From assembly GCF_004337985.1 (NCBI RefSeq), contig NW_021940918.1, positions 2,708,169-2,772,168 on the forward strand: a stretch of DNA of 64,000 nt. Direction: 5' to 3'. A program made the translations under genes and the position numbers. The notes under the pieces are model-generated. The model was not told the DNA's origin and searched no databases. It saw nothing but the letters and a program-made list of their open reading frames with translations. This document shows positions 44,861-58,082 of this stretch, piece after piece (position 1 is the stretch's first letter; each line of letters begins with the position of its first letter). Source of the stretch: Pyricularia pennisetigena. Lineage: Eukaryota; Ascomycota; Sordariomycetes; Magnaporthales; Pyriculariaceae.

Positions 44861-45855
44861 GTCGTCCTCACCATCATCTTCTTTAACAGCTCTTAAAGCG
44901 GCATCACCCGCCTCCAGACAGATTGCAACATCGTCGCCGCCCAAACCCCGTTCTTTCCAAGAGACAAGTAGCCTTCGGGGCAATTCCCATTCCCTCTCAG
45001 CCTCCTCGCGTTTTCCGTCCGCCACAAGCTCGTGTAACCTCGCTGGGGTGGCTAATACTATCATCGCCAGCTCCCTAGTGCGCTTTCTCCGTGCCGCGTC
45101 GGCAGCGGTGGCACTGCGCTCCTCTGGTGGAGGCAAGTTCTTGCGCATGGTGTCTCTTATCGACGATGCTTGGGTGTAAATATAGGCAATGGCGGGATCG
45201 AGCGTCGACGCCATTGGATTTAACGGGTCCATGTTCTCCCGCATCTGCCAAGTAATTGCACGGTCATTGGAAGTTCCTGCCATAGCCCAGCTAAACGAGC
45301 GAATATGTACCTAGGGGAAAAGCAAAATCACGAAAAAAAAAAAACAAAGTATACCTTTCGTATCGTCTCAGTGGCCGTGATAAGCTTGCTGTAGTTGTCA
45401 TAGACCAAGGCCTTCTTCTCGGCGTCCAGCGCCCTCGTCTCACCCAGCACCCGCGCGTAGGTCCTCAGCAGGTCGGCCAGGGAGCTCTCTGCGGCGGCCT
45501 TGGCGACGTAGGCCTGGGCGTCAAAGCCCGGCGCGTCCAGCTCCGACGCCGGCACTTCGGAGTGGTCCACGTCGTCGCCAGGCGTTGTCTCGTCCGTCAC
45601 TTCGAGCGTCGGCGGGGCGGCTGCCTGGTTGTTCTTGATCTTGTAGTACTCGCGCAGCGCGGCGCGGTTGCGCTTCGCCGCCGCGCCAACGGCACCCCCG
45701 GGAGCCGCGGCCGGCGAGGAGGAGGAAGTGGTACCGCGGTTCGGAGAGGCGGCCTGCGACCGTGGGTTGTCAAGCGACGGGCGCGTCGAGGACGTCGGGG
45801 TCTGCATCGAGGGGATGCGGCGTGGCGCCTCTCGGGGCGTTGCTATTGTCGACAT
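44777..45855 (-). CDS. vps51: VPS51, GARP tethering complex subunit
   Basis: Exons 45855-45355 and 45244-44777 code for 322 residues. A Ser/Pro-rich N-terminus (MSTIATPREAPRRIPS) precedes the family signature KRNRAALREYYKIK. A coiled-coil region follows (LADLLRTYARVLGETRALDAEKKALVYDNYSKLITATETIRK, spliced to MRENMDPLNPMASTLDPAI). VPS51 bridges the GARP complex to a t-SNARE for endosome-to-Golgi retrograde transport. The intron must use the acceptor before ATGCGG at 45244 to keep the frame. The C-terminus ends in a run of Asp/Glu coded by a short tandem repeat. An upstream in-frame ATG at 45933 adds 26 residues; family comparison favours 45855. Confidence 0.9.
44822..44866. repeat. TCATCG-type microsatellite coding poly-Asp
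   Basis: Tandem TCATCG/TCGTCG units, on the minus strand GAC/GAT codons giving about 15 consecutive Asp in the VPS51 tail. Confidence 0.85.
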
Positions 45856-46450
45856 GGCGGACGAGGAGGGGGGGAGTGGAGTTGGTGTTGGCCCTGATGG
45901 ATGGACGGAGAACTCGTTTTCGATTTTGGGCAAGTCGAATTAGGTGTTTCGGGGCTGGAATGAATAACACATGGGCTAAAACAAAGAAAGAAAGAAAACA
46001 ACAACAAAACAAAACAAAGGCTTTTCTTTCCCCAATGGGATTATTTCCATCCGCGGTTTAGATCAGACGAAGAAATGTGTACAGTATGCACCAGGTTGAG
46101 CTTCTGTAGTAGGTGACGTTGCACTAGCGTTGATGCGGGTCGCTGCACCAAGGTCCAGGCCGGGGAGGGTCAGAAGCTTAATTCAACTGTCGCGACACAA
46201 TCACGCTTCCATGTGCGGAGTTGCAACATGAAATTTTCTCCCTCTCTCAAACTACCACTATTATCGAGGACAACACTGTACGCCAACAACCCACTTCCTG
46301 CTCTGTTCATCATTGCATCCAAGCGCGAGCGGCCAAGTTCATCTTTGAGACAGGATTAATTGTCATTCTCTTCCCGAATCTGGTAGGTTGGTGGGGTGCA
46401 CCGGTCACCATCGCGTCGTCTTCTGGTTCGGTAGGGTTGTCCATTGCGCT

Positions 46451-46482
<32 letters not shown>

Positions 46483-48319
46483 CTCCGTTGGAGCACCAGA
46501 ATGCGTCGCCTAGGCAAGTGCAACAACTCGGCAGGGCGTTTTTGAGTTGGAGGACAAAGATTAGGTACAGATATTCACATTGCCATTAGTGTGGCATCAA
46601 CGGGTAGGAGTGGTAGCGGCGCGCCAAGGGTCTTAACAGCGGCAAAGCGAGGAGAGAGAAAAAGAGAAACATAGAAATCTTCCTAAAGGAGGTTTTCATT
46701 ATTGGAAAGACCTCATTGTGGGCAGATTGAAGTCAAGATGGCCATGAGATCAATGGGAAAGAAAGGCCTGGCGGGTGGGAATTGGGGAAATTGGTAGAAA
46801 GGTAAGGCAGCCGAACTAATGCGGGAACAAAGAGTGGAATAAGGCGTCAAGTGTTGCCTGGTTTGCTGGAGGAAAAGGCAGGATTTGGTCAAGAATTGGA
46901 CGCTAATGGGAGCAATAGCTGCAGAAAGTCTGTATGCTGTTTGTGCCGATGGGTGTGGTTCTAATCGTCCATTATGGCACGTCAAGGACGGGTTGGCGAT
47001 GACCTCATGGCCATGGTTTTGGCAAAACCAAACAAGTACGGCTGGGAGACCGAGCGACAGGGTGCGGGTGGCACGCATTTACAGCTTCACCTGGCAGAAC
47101 GAACAGGCAAACGCCCTGGGTGCCCGAGCACACCTCTGTTGGGACTTGCAAGCTGGCTGGCTGCAATGGCAGCAAACACCATCAGCTTCAGATAGCTGGT
47201 GCCGGACGAGAAAGACACGCAGGCAAAGGCAAAACAAACACCTGGCTGGCTGGGAGCTCGACCAAGGAAGGGTCGTTTCCCTTATAGGTTTGTCCAGTGG
47301 TCCAGCCTTCAACAATGTCCAAGATGGTGTAGCGGTTACGGAGGTGGTTCCGTGCGTCTACACATGAGGTCCGGAAGTAAGACTGCACTGTGTAACCGGA
47401 GGTAAGGAAGTTTGCTTCGCGCAATGCCTTCTGGGGGTTCCCCACACCAGCCAGAGCTCCAAAGGAGCAGTCCACAAGGCCACAGTCGTTAGACCCTGCT
47501 TTCACTTTTGCAGTTTTTTGCCGATTGTATTTTGCAGGATTGGGGGCGCTGGAGGGTTGCGAAGTTGGGTTTTGGAGGTGGTGGCTCAAGCCGGGTTCGA
47601 ACATCTTGAAAGGGCAAGGTGAGGACGACTGGCCGTTATGTCACTCTTTTTTGCTCGCTTTTTGCGCGTTTACCGGTCCACGGTTTTCAACAAGGGGACT
47701 CGCCAAGGGTTCGTGCGGCAGGCAGAACTTATTTCCTGGCTTGCTCATAAACCATAGCGTCTGGGCAAACAAGCAAAAGATTATGCACCATATGTGATTC
47801 GAAAGGGTTTTTGGCCTTCTATGGATTCCACAGCGACTGCCTGAATGCTATGACATGCAACGAGACGTAGAATCCTCAGCCCCAAAGACCAGAAATATAT
47901 CATAAATCTGAGTAAGCCAAACCACATAGTTTTCAACTTTGTTCATGTTGAATACCTTTACATAAAAGGTTCGGAGAGGCTGTTGGTTTGTTTATACGCA
48001 AGCTCCCTCGATATCATTCATATCATAATAGCTGCTGTTGATATGCTTACATAATCATACGCGCCAGACCAAATAGTTCTCGTCCTTGCTCCTTGTTTTT
48101 CTGTAAACCTGTAACAAAAATCACATTTTAGTAGAGCAACAACAATTTTTATCAAATGGAAGCAGCAGAAAAGACCAAAATAGGCATATCCCACTTGAAC
48201 GCAGGCAACTTGAAATTTGAAAAAATAAAGAAAAGAGAGAGAAAGAAAACAAAGCCAAAACATCAGCCCCCTCAAACCATCAATAAATATTGCACCCTCA
48301 CAACACCTCCATTTTCGAA
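45856..48319. other. 2.5-kb gene-free interval
   Basis: No recognisable gene. It contains a T30 tract at 46453-46482. Frames at 46885-47367 (+) and 47188-47604 (-) overlap each other and have no domain. Confidence 0.45.
46453..46482 (+). repeat. T30 homopolymer tract
   Basis: Thirty consecutive T; there is no sign of a nearby retroposed gene. Confidence 0.9.
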
Positions 48320-48761
48320 ATGGACGAGGCAGCTTTGCAAATCCGCGCATCTCTCATCTCCCAATCCCTACCACCCCCGTCGCAAACCTGGCTCTCCAAC
48401 CTCTTGTCCACGCGCCCAAAGCCACTGCCACCCCTGCCCTCCCTCACGGCAACCGCAAAAGCCCGCCTCCTGGCCGCGGACCTGACCTCCCCGGGCCTGC
48501 TCGACCGGGCCGGGACGTCACCCTTTCCACCCTCCGCCGCCGACCCAGAGACCCGAGAAACCTGCCTGACCAGGGACGTGGTTGTGCAGGTCCTGGACGT
48601 CGAGAACCTGAGCCGCAGCCGCTGGGAGCAGGTCGAGGAGCTCGAGGCTGTGGCGCGCGGCGAGCTGACCAAGGGCAGGCAGATCATCCGGCTGCGCGAG
48701 GACGGGGCCGAGGAGGATGGTGAGGGTGTGGGTGACGTGCCGCCCGAGGAGGGCGCACGGC

Positions 48762-48794
<33 letters not shown>

Positions 48795-49132
48795 CGGGCG
48801 GTGGTGCCGCTGCGAGGGCGACCGCCGGAGGACCGGCCGTGAGCGACAAGAACGCAACGCACAAGTTAGTCGTGCAGGACTGTGCCGGGAACAAGTTCTT
48901 TGCGCTGGAGGTGAGGCGGGTCGAGCGCCTGGGCATCGGCAAAACGAACATCGGAGAGAAGATGTTGATCAGGGCCGGGACGGTCGTCGCAAGGGGCACG
49001 GTGCTACTAGAGCCGGAAAAGTGTGTCGTCCTAGGCGGGAGGGTTGAGGCTTGGCACAAGGCTTGGTTGGATGGGAGGCTCGCAAGGCTGAAAGAGGCTG
49101 CGGGCGCTTCCGCCACGGAACATGGACATTGA
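48320..49132 (+). CDS. rmi1: RMI1-like RecQ-mediated genome instability protein
   Basis: A single exon of 270 residues. An N-terminal helical part (MDEAALQIRASLISQSLPPP, TWLSNLLSTRP) is followed by VVVQVLDVENLSRSRWEQVEELEAVARGE, then a variable loop, then the OB-fold core THKLVVQDCAGNKFFALEV, IGEKMLIRAGTVVARGTVLLEPEKCVVLGGRVEAW. RMI1 stabilises and stimulates the Sgs1/BLM helicase-Top3 complex that dissolves double Holliday junctions. The loop carries ten Gln coded by pure CAG repeats at 48764-48793, interrupting the first OB strands at a place where RMI1 proteins vary. The ATG at 48320 fits the usual N-terminus; an ATG 30 bases upstream is less likely. Confidence 0.88.
48764..48793 (+). repeat. 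(CAG)10 repeat coding polyglutamine in RMI1
   Basis: Ten perfect CAG units in the variable loop of RMI1; likely length-polymorphic. Confidence 0.9.
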
Positions 49133-49358
49133 TGCTGTCTTCACACAGATTCACGGCTCGGTTGGTCGAGCGGATGTCATTTTGGCAATAGTTCACAATC
49201 TTGTCCTTTCCCCTGTCCTGTTTTTTGTATGATACCCTTGCACATTACTGACTAAAAACACATCAAGTCTTCGTGGTGAGACATTTTTAGCACGCAGTCC
49301 ATGTTGTTTGTTCATATTCCCAATCAAATGATCCCGCCAAAGTTATATTTATTGCCTA

Positions 49359-52300
49359 TCATTTCGCTGTCAAACAGTCCGCCAACCCATTCCATCCATC
49401 CTTCACCCATGGCGCAACGGCGATGGCCGTCTGTGCATCGGCGGCCTTCGTCGCACCCGCATATGTGCGCGCTAGGTCCTCTGCGTCTAGGTTGCCCCTC
49501 GGTGCAACCGCCCTGCGCGCCAATTCAACAGCGACCTCGGCTGCATTTGCGGAGGCGCCAGCATCGAAATCCACAACGGATGACAGGTTGATCCAGCCGT
49601 GTGGTAGATAAGGGTGCAGCATTATATCCGTCTGCGCTTGACCCCTGACCTTATCGGCGCCTTCAGCTGACAATGCTGCCACGGCCTGCAGTATATCGCT
49701 GATATGCGACTGCTCGACAGCCCCGACCTTGTCGCTGGCTCGCAAGCCCTGTAGCTCTGCCACTACTGCCTCGAGGCTTTCATCGTCGTCGTCCAAGAGA
49801 GCGATGGCACCGAGAAGAAGGACCGAACGCACATGATCAGGTTGCTTCTCAACCACCTCGAACAACGAGCTTCTGGCTCTGTCTTGAGCCTCTTCAGTTC
49901 CAACGGCCCAGAGGACCTGTGCCAGAACACAAATTGCGTCTGCATCTCCACCCGACTCCTCTAATGCAGACTCGAAATACTGGACCGCCTCGTCGACAGC
50001 ATCGTTGTAGTACTGCGCCAGCCCCAACGCCAGGTGCGACGACAGCCTAGCTTTGTTACGTTCCTCTGGCCTAAGCTCGCTCTCATCGCCTTCGCTGCTC
50101 AGTTGAAGAGCCATCTCACCAGACTCGACAGCCTTTTCGTATGATTCATCTGCGAGGTAGGCACGAGCTAAGTCTGCCTTGGCAAGGGCGAACTTGCGGA
50201 GTGACTCTGCAGATTCAGTTGTTTCGTAGTCTGCCTCTAGGGCTGCACACATCGGTTCAATAACTGCGACGCTCTCAGCGTGATGACCAACACGCTCGTG
50301 GAAGAGGGCAAGAAGATGGCCTACTGCGAGCTCGTGCTGGGGTTTCAATGCGCGGAGTTGACTGAGGGCGAATATAGGCTGCAGAATGGCTCCGATCGGA
50401 GTGGTTTCATGAGGAGAAGCTGCCACAATGTGATCAAACATGGACACGGCGTATTGCTGCCGCACGGGCGCTGAAGCAACGCCAGAAATGCCCATTGCGT
50501 GCGTAAAGAGGCCGCGAGCCTCGCGAGGGTCACCGTATAGCAGTGCCACGAAGCCCTGTCCAACCCAAGCATGTGCGTAGTCGGGATCAGCCGACTGCGA
50601 CTTGGTAAAAGCCTCATTCGCCAACTGGACGTCGTTCTGGAGAAGAGCTAGAGTCCCCAAGTTAGCCCAAGCGGAAGGGCTACGCTCGTTGAGATATAGA
50701 CTTCGCACGAAAGCATGCTGAGCAACCGATGGGTTGATGCTGCTGGTGACAACGCCTAAAGCCTCCCAAAACTCCGAGTTGCCGGCTTCAAGCTCAATTG
50801 CACGCTTGAAAGCCCTGACGGCTGCCTTTAAATAGCGGCTGCTCTTCTTCTTCAGGGAAACAGGCAGGCAACTATGGGCTCGATATTCGGCCCAGCCAAG
50901 ATTAAAATATGCAACAGCCTGTGCATGCACGTCATTTGCACATGCGTGAATGGCCCGTTTGTGTGCGAGTATGGTGGCCTGGAGGCATTGGGTAAGATGA
51001 ACGCCCAACTTCTCATCGTCCGAGAATAGGCCCTTTGCCTGGATGACCCTGACACCAACGCCATCCACGTCCTTGAACGTTTCATAGTGAGGAGCCTCGT
51101 CGTCCTCGCCAATGAGCGTACGTACGAAATCAACGGGAAACTCACCAACCCGGCCTTGGACAATCGAGAACACTGAGCACGAATCGGCGACCGCCTTCCA
51201 GAAATTGAAGGTTTCGGATATGTTGGAAGAAGCAGTGGTCGCGAACGTGATGGTGCCGATAGCCAAGTCCACAGCTTTGCCAAACAATCCCTTGTCTATG
51301 CTGGACAGCGCACTCTCCACCATAGTCTGCATCAAGGCAATTGAGACACCATCCTCGCCGGGCCGTTTTTCAATGACCTCCTTGTACAAAGCAATCGCCT
51401 CGTCGTATGAGCTCAATTGGCGTTTAATATTGGCCAGCAGAAATTTGGTAAACCACACATCATTAGCATCCCGGGGACCAGACGATGTGTTTTCCAACTG
51501 CTGGGCGTTGAGTGTGGCCTTGGTCGCTGCAATGTAGCGACCAGAGTTGTAGTAACTCTCACCGAGTCCAACCCATGAGTGATAATCGTCTGGACTGATA
51601 CGCAATGCCGACTGAAATGACACCACTGCCTTGGCATAATCCTGCTTGTTGAGTTCTGCAACGCCAAGCGCGGCAAACGGCCAGCTCAGCCCTTTTCTCT
51701 TAGAGCCGGGCGGAGGCCTGACCTTGCCAGAGTCAACGACGCGTTGAGAAACCAGTTCGACACCGTCCCAATCCCTTTCGTCGGCAAGGGACCTCGCAAG
51801 TCTTTCCGCAGCGTCGACCTCAGATGGTGACAGCTCTACAGCTTTCAGAAAACATTTACGAGCGCGGTTTTTGTCTCTTGAGCATTCTTCGTAGTAGATC
51901 CCGAGACTCGTGTAGGCAGGGGCGAAGTTCAGGTCATTTTTGAGACAAGCCAAAAAGTGTGCATATGCGCCACTGCGGCTCTTCCGGGCCGCCTTGGAGG
52001 TGTCGATGTTCCATATACAAACGCCGAGGCGGTACTGCGTTTGCGCCAGCAGGCTCTTCATCGGCTGTCCTTCTTCTTCCAGTAGCGGGATGCATTTCTC
52101 CAGCTCCTCTTTGCAGCTTGAGTAGTTCCCTTTCTGAGCCTTGACCCAGGCAGCCTCTGTTCTGACTCGTAGGTTGCTTGGATCCCGCGTCAAGGCTCTC
52201 TCAAGGAAGTCGATTGCATCATCATATTCTTCTTCCTCTTCGAAGATCAAACCAACACCAATGAGCGCCGGGGTGGCCGTCGGGTCTTTTTCGAGGACGC

Positions 52301-53709
52301 TATCAAAGAGAGCCTTGGCCTCTTGATGATGCCTTGGAGACTGGAAGAAGACAAGAGCGGTACCCAGGCAGACCAGAAACGAGTTCTCCGTGTTTTGAAA
52401 CTTCAGGTCTGTCTTCCGCCTCTCGCTAGCCAGATGTTCTCGGGCTTTGCGCATCAACTCAACGTTGCTGTCGTACTCTTCCAGGTGCTGATAGAATTCG
52501 CCCATGAGTCGATAGGCGAACAAAGAGTCAGCGGAAGTGATGCCTTCTGTCATCATCAGGATTCTATCCTCGTCCGTAATGGGTATGAACGCTGTCGGTG
52601 CGCCTCCATCCTCATCGTCTTCGCTCTCGTCATCGGTAGTTTCGGCCTCTTTCTGTTGCTTCTTCGACTCCTCTTGCTTTGGAAATGGAGATATGGCACT
52701 CGTCAAGAACCCTGTGATTATCTTGTACAGGTCGCTATCTGGGAAGAAGGTGCAGTAGTCGCGCAAGATGCTAACATCCCACTCCCTTATTTCTTTGTGG
52801 TCTTGCCAGTCAATTGTGATATCCCAAGCAAGTTTGAATGGATGCTTGATAATGACCATGTCTCTCGCTAGTTTCTGGACAACCTCGAGCTCGACTGTCT
52901 TGTCAGGTCCAGGAGCAAACACAAGCAGGCGATCATAACAGTGTTGGAGCAGCTTTTCCTCATAGACTCGGCGAAGTTCGTCATCGTTTGTCCAGTTGAT
53001 AATCTCGCGATAAATATGGCCTAGTCTGCTTCGGCCCCAGACTTCCCGCTTAACTTCAATTGTGACCTCGCTGACTCTAGCACCAATTCTTGTGCGTCGC
53101 TCGCCGATAAGGGTGTTGATCCTTTTCTTCTCCTGCGTCTCGATGAACCTGGCTATCGTCTCGTACGTCTTTGCAGGGTGTGGCACACGGCCCTCAAGAG
53201 CCGGGTAGATTGGACTGTCGGGCAGGATAACCTCAAGTGCCTCTACGTAGCTGGCCTCTCCCTGGGCCTGGGCATGTTTAGTAAAGTCGTCAATAGCGCA
53301 TTGACATCTGTACATGTCATTCATATCTCTATAGCGTTGTGCCAACTCGAGGGCAGCTACTTTGTACGCCGCTATCTTGTTGCCACCCTGTTTCTGATAC
53401 AGCTTGACTAAGCCCTGCCATGGCTGAGGGTCATCTGGCTTCAAAGCAGCAGCAGCTAAATAGCTCTGTTCAGACTCCTCCAGTTTCTGATTCTTGTCCA
53501 GTGCAAAAGCCAGAAATATGTGCCTGTCAATGGTAGCTTGTTACTATAGTGCACTTGGAATTGTTGACAAACATCAGAGTTCAGAGATCAACGTACCCCT
53601 GAAAACTCTTTGGTTCCTTTTGCACAAACTGTCGAGCTTCCTCTATGGCATCGCCCCACTTGGACTGCCGGATGAGCTCGCCAATCGCCTTCAAAGCTGC
53701 CTTTGACAT
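49359..53709 (-). CDS. ski3: SKI3 TPR subunit of the Ski complex
   Basis: Two exons, 53709-53597 and 53523-49359, code for 1425 residues. The N-terminus MSKAALKAIGELIRQSKWGDAIEEA is a first TPR. Many TPR units follow through the protein, with typical Trp/Leu/Gly/Tyr and Ala/Pro spacing, for example ALKPDDPQPWQGLVKLY, SFQSALRISPDDYHSWVGLGESYYNSGRY and SADPDYAHAWVGQGFVALL. SKI3 scaffolds Ski2 helicase and Ski8 in the cytoplasm and links them to Ski7 and the exosome for 3'-5' mRNA decay. An acidic linker lies near residues 300-320. Length and repeat order match fungal SKI3. It is transcribed away from UTP22, with about 530 bases between the two starts. Confidence 0.95.
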
Positions 53710-54239
53710 GATGCGCGAAACCTGGACTCAAATCTCGTAAACGAGAGTGGCCTGTTCCTCTGGGACACGCGATTTGAGGTGATCAAGGTGTGATTTTCTC
53801 ATCAAGAGAGAGGGACGCTGTCTGGCAGCAATAACAGATGGTACAGCAAGGAGTAGATTATTGAAGACAATTATTTCATGGTAGGACCAAGATGAAGATA
53901 CAGAACAACAGCCAGGGTCTGTGGGCGCTGGTACAACGGTTATGAGCTTGGTGGAGGTGACTAAATGCCATCTCAATTCAAGCACTTTCTTCTGGTATCT
54001 GCTGTCGTCACAGACAGCTAGAAGCGCGGGGCGGAGTGGAGCTGGGGACACAGTATTCAAGGGTTCCAGCGGACTGTGTGCAAGGGTCGATGGCGGGGCC
54101 GTCAAGACGACTCAAGTAGCTTATCTTATCAGCAAAAAAAAATATCCAAGTGCTCTCTGGTTTGGAGGCGCATGCAGCGATAGGTGCGATATAGAAAACT
54201 ACACGCAACATCAAGCCAATCTATACGCTGCTGGCTGCT
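53710..54239. promoter_or_regulatory. bidirectional promoter of SKI3 and UTP22
   Basis: A spacer of 530 bases between divergent start codons of two RNA-metabolism genes; no specific motif is called. Confidence 0.5.
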
Positions 54240-57200
54240 ATGGAGACCTCACCCCCCAAACGTCGGAAACTGTCGCAGTCCGCCGATGCAACAATGCTTG
54301 GCTCTGCCACTCTCGAAGCAGCCGCTAGTTCGGCCGGCATGTACCGACCCAGTACCTTTATCCTGGAAACCGAGGAGCTACTCAAAGAAGTAAAGGTAGA
54401 CTCTACAAAGTCGCTTACAGGCGTTGAAGAGCTGCTGCATCAAGTGAAGAGCGCCGTTGAAGCTCTTCAAGGCCATGAACCAGTTCCCGTAAGTAAATTT
54501 CCCGGTCGTCTCGCAGTAAAGCCCGCATGCAGCCAAGCTAACCCGCCTGTTCTCTTCTTTTCTAGATACACGATGCCATCCAGAAGTTCGAAAACAAGCA
54601 TGACATTGTCATTCCTTTCCCTGAACCACGCCCAAGCCAAGATTCGCCCTACAAGCTTTCCTTGGACACACCATCGACATTCAACGTTGTGGGGAGCTAT
54701 GTCCTCAAAACCATGGTCAAGTCTCAGGGTGATCTAGCCGTCGACATGGTCATTGAGATGCCTAAGTCTATGTTCCAGGAAAAGGACTTTCTGAACTTGC
54801 GGTACTTCTACAAAAGGTCATACTTCCTGGCGAACGTTGCTGCGGCAGTGCGCAAGGCACTGCCTGACCTCGAGGTTTCTTTTGAGAATATTCACGAAAA
54901 CCCACTCGCTCCCATTCTCTGTGTACAAAAGTCATCCGCCAATGCGGGAACCAAGAAGCGACAGTCCAATGGCTCTAAAATTTGCTTGACAGGAGGGCCC
55001 AAGGTTTTGGTCATCCCATGCGCCCCCGCCGATCTGTTTCCGAAGAATAAGCTCACTTCCACAAGCAATTGCATTCGTTCTTCAACTGCCGACGAGAAAA
55101 AGGAGACTCAGCCACCAACACCATTTTACAACTCTACCGTCAAGTCTGACAGCCTATACTTTGCGTATTTCAAGACCCTCTTACAGACCAAAAAGTCGTC
55201 GCCAGCTTTCCTGGACGCTTGTACTCTTGGACGCGTGTGGCTTCACCAGAGGGGATTCAGCGGGTCGATCTCACGTGGCGGTTTCGGACACTTTGAATGG
55301 GCGTTGCTGTTGACTCTGCTCATGCAGGGTGGCGGTGGACGCAAAGGCGAAGCAGCTTTATCTTCGTCACTCAGCAGCCACCAATTATTCAAGGCGACCA
55401 TGCAGTTTCTGGCAAAGTCAGATTTCACCAGTGGCAGCCACAGACCTGTGATACTCGGAAAGTCTAGCGCTGATATCTCATCCGATGGCACACGCGAGCC
55501 TGGTCCTGTGCTCTATGATGCGGCCAGACAACACAACTTTGCGTACAAGATGAGCCCTTGGTCGGCATCACTCCTCAGGAAACACGCGAAGTGGACACTG
55601 GATCTTTTGAACGACAGCACTGTAGATCAGTTTTCGCCAACATTCATCATGAAAGCGGACGTACCCCTCCAAGTCTTCGACTTGGTCGTCAAGGTACCGT
55701 GTCCTGATGCTAAGAATTCTGCAAGTTCTGTATCTCGAGGACCGACATTCGAATTCGCAAATCGGGTGTATAAGATTATCAACAAAGCTCTGAGCGAGCG
55801 TAGTCAGCTTGTGCATGTTCAAATCCCAGAACAGCACCACTGGTCTATATCGGAACCGGCGGCTCGACAGGAAACCGGTGAGCTTCTAGTTGGGGTCATA
55901 TTCAACCCTGCTGAGATGGCTCGCACCGTCGATCACGGGCCATCTGCCGAGGATAAAGTGGAGGCCAGAAAGTTCCGGCAGTTCTGGGGTGAACGATCGG
56001 AGCTGCGACGTTTCAAAGACGGCACTATTCAAGAGACACTTATCTGGAAGCAGACCACTGCTTTTGGTGTTTGCGAAGAGATTATTGCTTATATTCTCAA
56101 CCTGCATCTCAAGATACATCACGATGAACTCGAGTTCCGCGGCAATGGCTTTACGTCCCTCATTCACGCGAAGCCCACAGATTCAACGGCCTACTCTGCT
56201 GCCGTACAGGCTTTTGCTGATCTCGAAAGAGAGATAAGGGGCCTGGAAAACTTGCCACTTCAAGTGAGACAAGTGGCTCCAGCGGCAGCAGAACTTCGCT
56301 CAGCTTCAGTGAAGCCACCGCAATTGGACTCTGCTCGGGGGCCATATAGGCCAATGGATATTGTGATATACTTTGAGGCTTCTGGGAAATGGCCTGACAA
56401 CATCGCTGCAATTCAGAGGACTAAGGTTGCTTTTCTACTCAAGATTGGCAGTATGCTGGAGTCGGCAAACTCAAGTATTACCACTCATGTCGGGCTTGAA
56501 GACGCTGAGCATGAGCAACAAAACCTTGCATTTTTGGATATAGTCTACGACGAAGGTGCAGTTTTTCGACTACGAGTTCAGAGCGACCTTGAGGAGAGTC
56601 TATTTGAGAGGCAGACCAAAGATAAAACACTCGACCAACATGTGCGCGCCGAAAGCTCGAACCACCTTGCTACTTTCCGACGCCAATATACCCATCTCCC
56701 GATGCTGAACAGGACAGTTTCTACCCTCTGCACGCGTTTCCCTGCCCTCTCTTCAACGATTCGTCTAGCGAAGCATTGGTTCAATTCTCACAAATTGAGC
56801 AATCATATACTACCTGAAGCGGTTGAGCTGATGGTCCTTCACGCGTTCCTCAACCCTGCGCCCTGGCAGACACCCACAAGTGCCACCACCGGGCTACTTC
56901 GAACATTACTGTTGCTTTCCAAATGGGATTGGCGAAACGATCCTCTGGTCGTCGACCCGTCTGCAGATATGAATAGCGAAGAGCGGAAGGCAGTTGCTAC
57001 AAGGCTCACGGCATGGAGGCAGACGCTGGATCCTGCCATGAACCGCACTGTTCTGGTTGTTGCTACGCCTTCTGATGCCACCGGAACTGCTTTTACCACT
57101 GTGGACGGCCAACCCTTCCCAAGTCGTGTAGCTGCTTCACGAATGACTGCCCTCGCACGCTCGGCGTGTCGGCTTGTTCGCGAAAAGGGGGTGGACCTGG

Positions 57201-57700
57201 AGCCTCGCATGTTGTTTGTGCCTTCTACCGCCGAATACGACGTCTTGGTGCGGCTGGATGGGTCTGTAGTCAAGAAGTTCGCCTCACTCAAAGATGGCAA
57301 TGCGCCAAAGTCAAAGTTCAAGAATCTGGACCCGTCGATGGCGCAAGGTCGCGTACCACTGGCCAGGGATCCTGTTGACACTCTTTTGGGAAGATTGTCT
57401 GATGTTTACGGCTCAACTCTTGTGTTCTTCTACGGTGGCTCTCAGGATGCTGTCATCGGTGGCTTGTGGAACCCTATGCTGGCGAGGCGGTCTTTCCGTG
57501 TCAACTTGCCGTGCTCGTTCAAGCCAGTCGAACAATCAAAATCGACGGCGGAAACCAAATCAGAACAAGACGAGGACAATGAAAGTAGTGAGAATGAGGG
57601 CGATGATCTAGTTGAGGTTAATCGAGACGCTATTTTGTCCGAAATAGCGAGGATAGGAGGCGACTTGATTGAGAGCATCGAGGTGAAGAAAGGTGGTTAG
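54240..57700 (+). CDS. utp22: UTP22/Nrap, SSU processome subunit
   Basis: Exons 54240-54488 and 54566-57700 give 1127 residues, the usual length. The N-terminus METSPPKRRKLSQS carries a nuclear localisation signal. Conserved Nrap blocks follow: FNVVGSYVLKTMVKSQGDLAVDMVIEMP, FLNLRYFYKRSYFLANVA, FRQFWGERSELRRFKDGTIQETLIW, LAKHWFNSHKLSNHILPEAVELMVLHAF, and FFYGGSQDAVIGGLWNP. Nrap proteins are built from degenerate nucleotidyltransferase and PAP/OAS1-like modules without catalytic residues. In yeast UTP22 joins Rrp7 and casein kinase 2 in the UTP-C module that processes 18S pre-rRNA in the nucleolus. The C-terminus has an acidic SENEGDD tail. UTP6, another processome subunit, is encoded convergently next door. 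Confidence 0.96.
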
Positions 57701-58082
57701 CGGATATCTAGTACACCAATCGGAAATATGTAATTGAATATGAGTTTGGAACGTGGCTTGTTACCGTTACTGCTGGTGACGAAAACAAGAAAAGAAATCC
57801 AATGTACACCCCTGAGCAGATGCGTCAACATCTTTCACCCCATCCTTACTCTATCCAAGGCCTTTCTATTCAATAACGGAACCTAGAGGAAGTTCAGGTT
57901 TGAAAGAAACGGAAAAACAGGCTAGGAATATGGAGAGCCAAGCATTTATGCTGTTATTTCCGTACAAGATATCTACCAAGTGCGAGGAAACAGGCCACGG
58001 TGATCATCAAGCTCGGCTCACGAAATCAATTTTGGTTTTAAAACTGGCTCATGGTTTATTATGGGTAAAGTAGCTATGCAAG
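57701..58082. other. convergent 3' intergenic spacer
   Basis: Spacer of about 380 bases between the stop codons of UTP22 (+) and UTP6 (-); no gene seen. Confidence 0.5.

Noticed and set aside
47188..47604. Minus-strand frame of 138 codons with several Cys
   Set aside because: No signal peptide, no recognisable family, overlaps another random frame; not enough to call a small secreted protein.
47575..47610. GGGTTCGAAC-like motif resembling a tRNA T-arm
   Set aside because: No acceptor stem, D-arm or anticodon arm can be folded around it.
48298..49116. 272-codon minus-strand frame opposite RMI1
   Set aside because: Low-complexity antisense of RMI1 (poly-Cys/Ser from CAG repeats).
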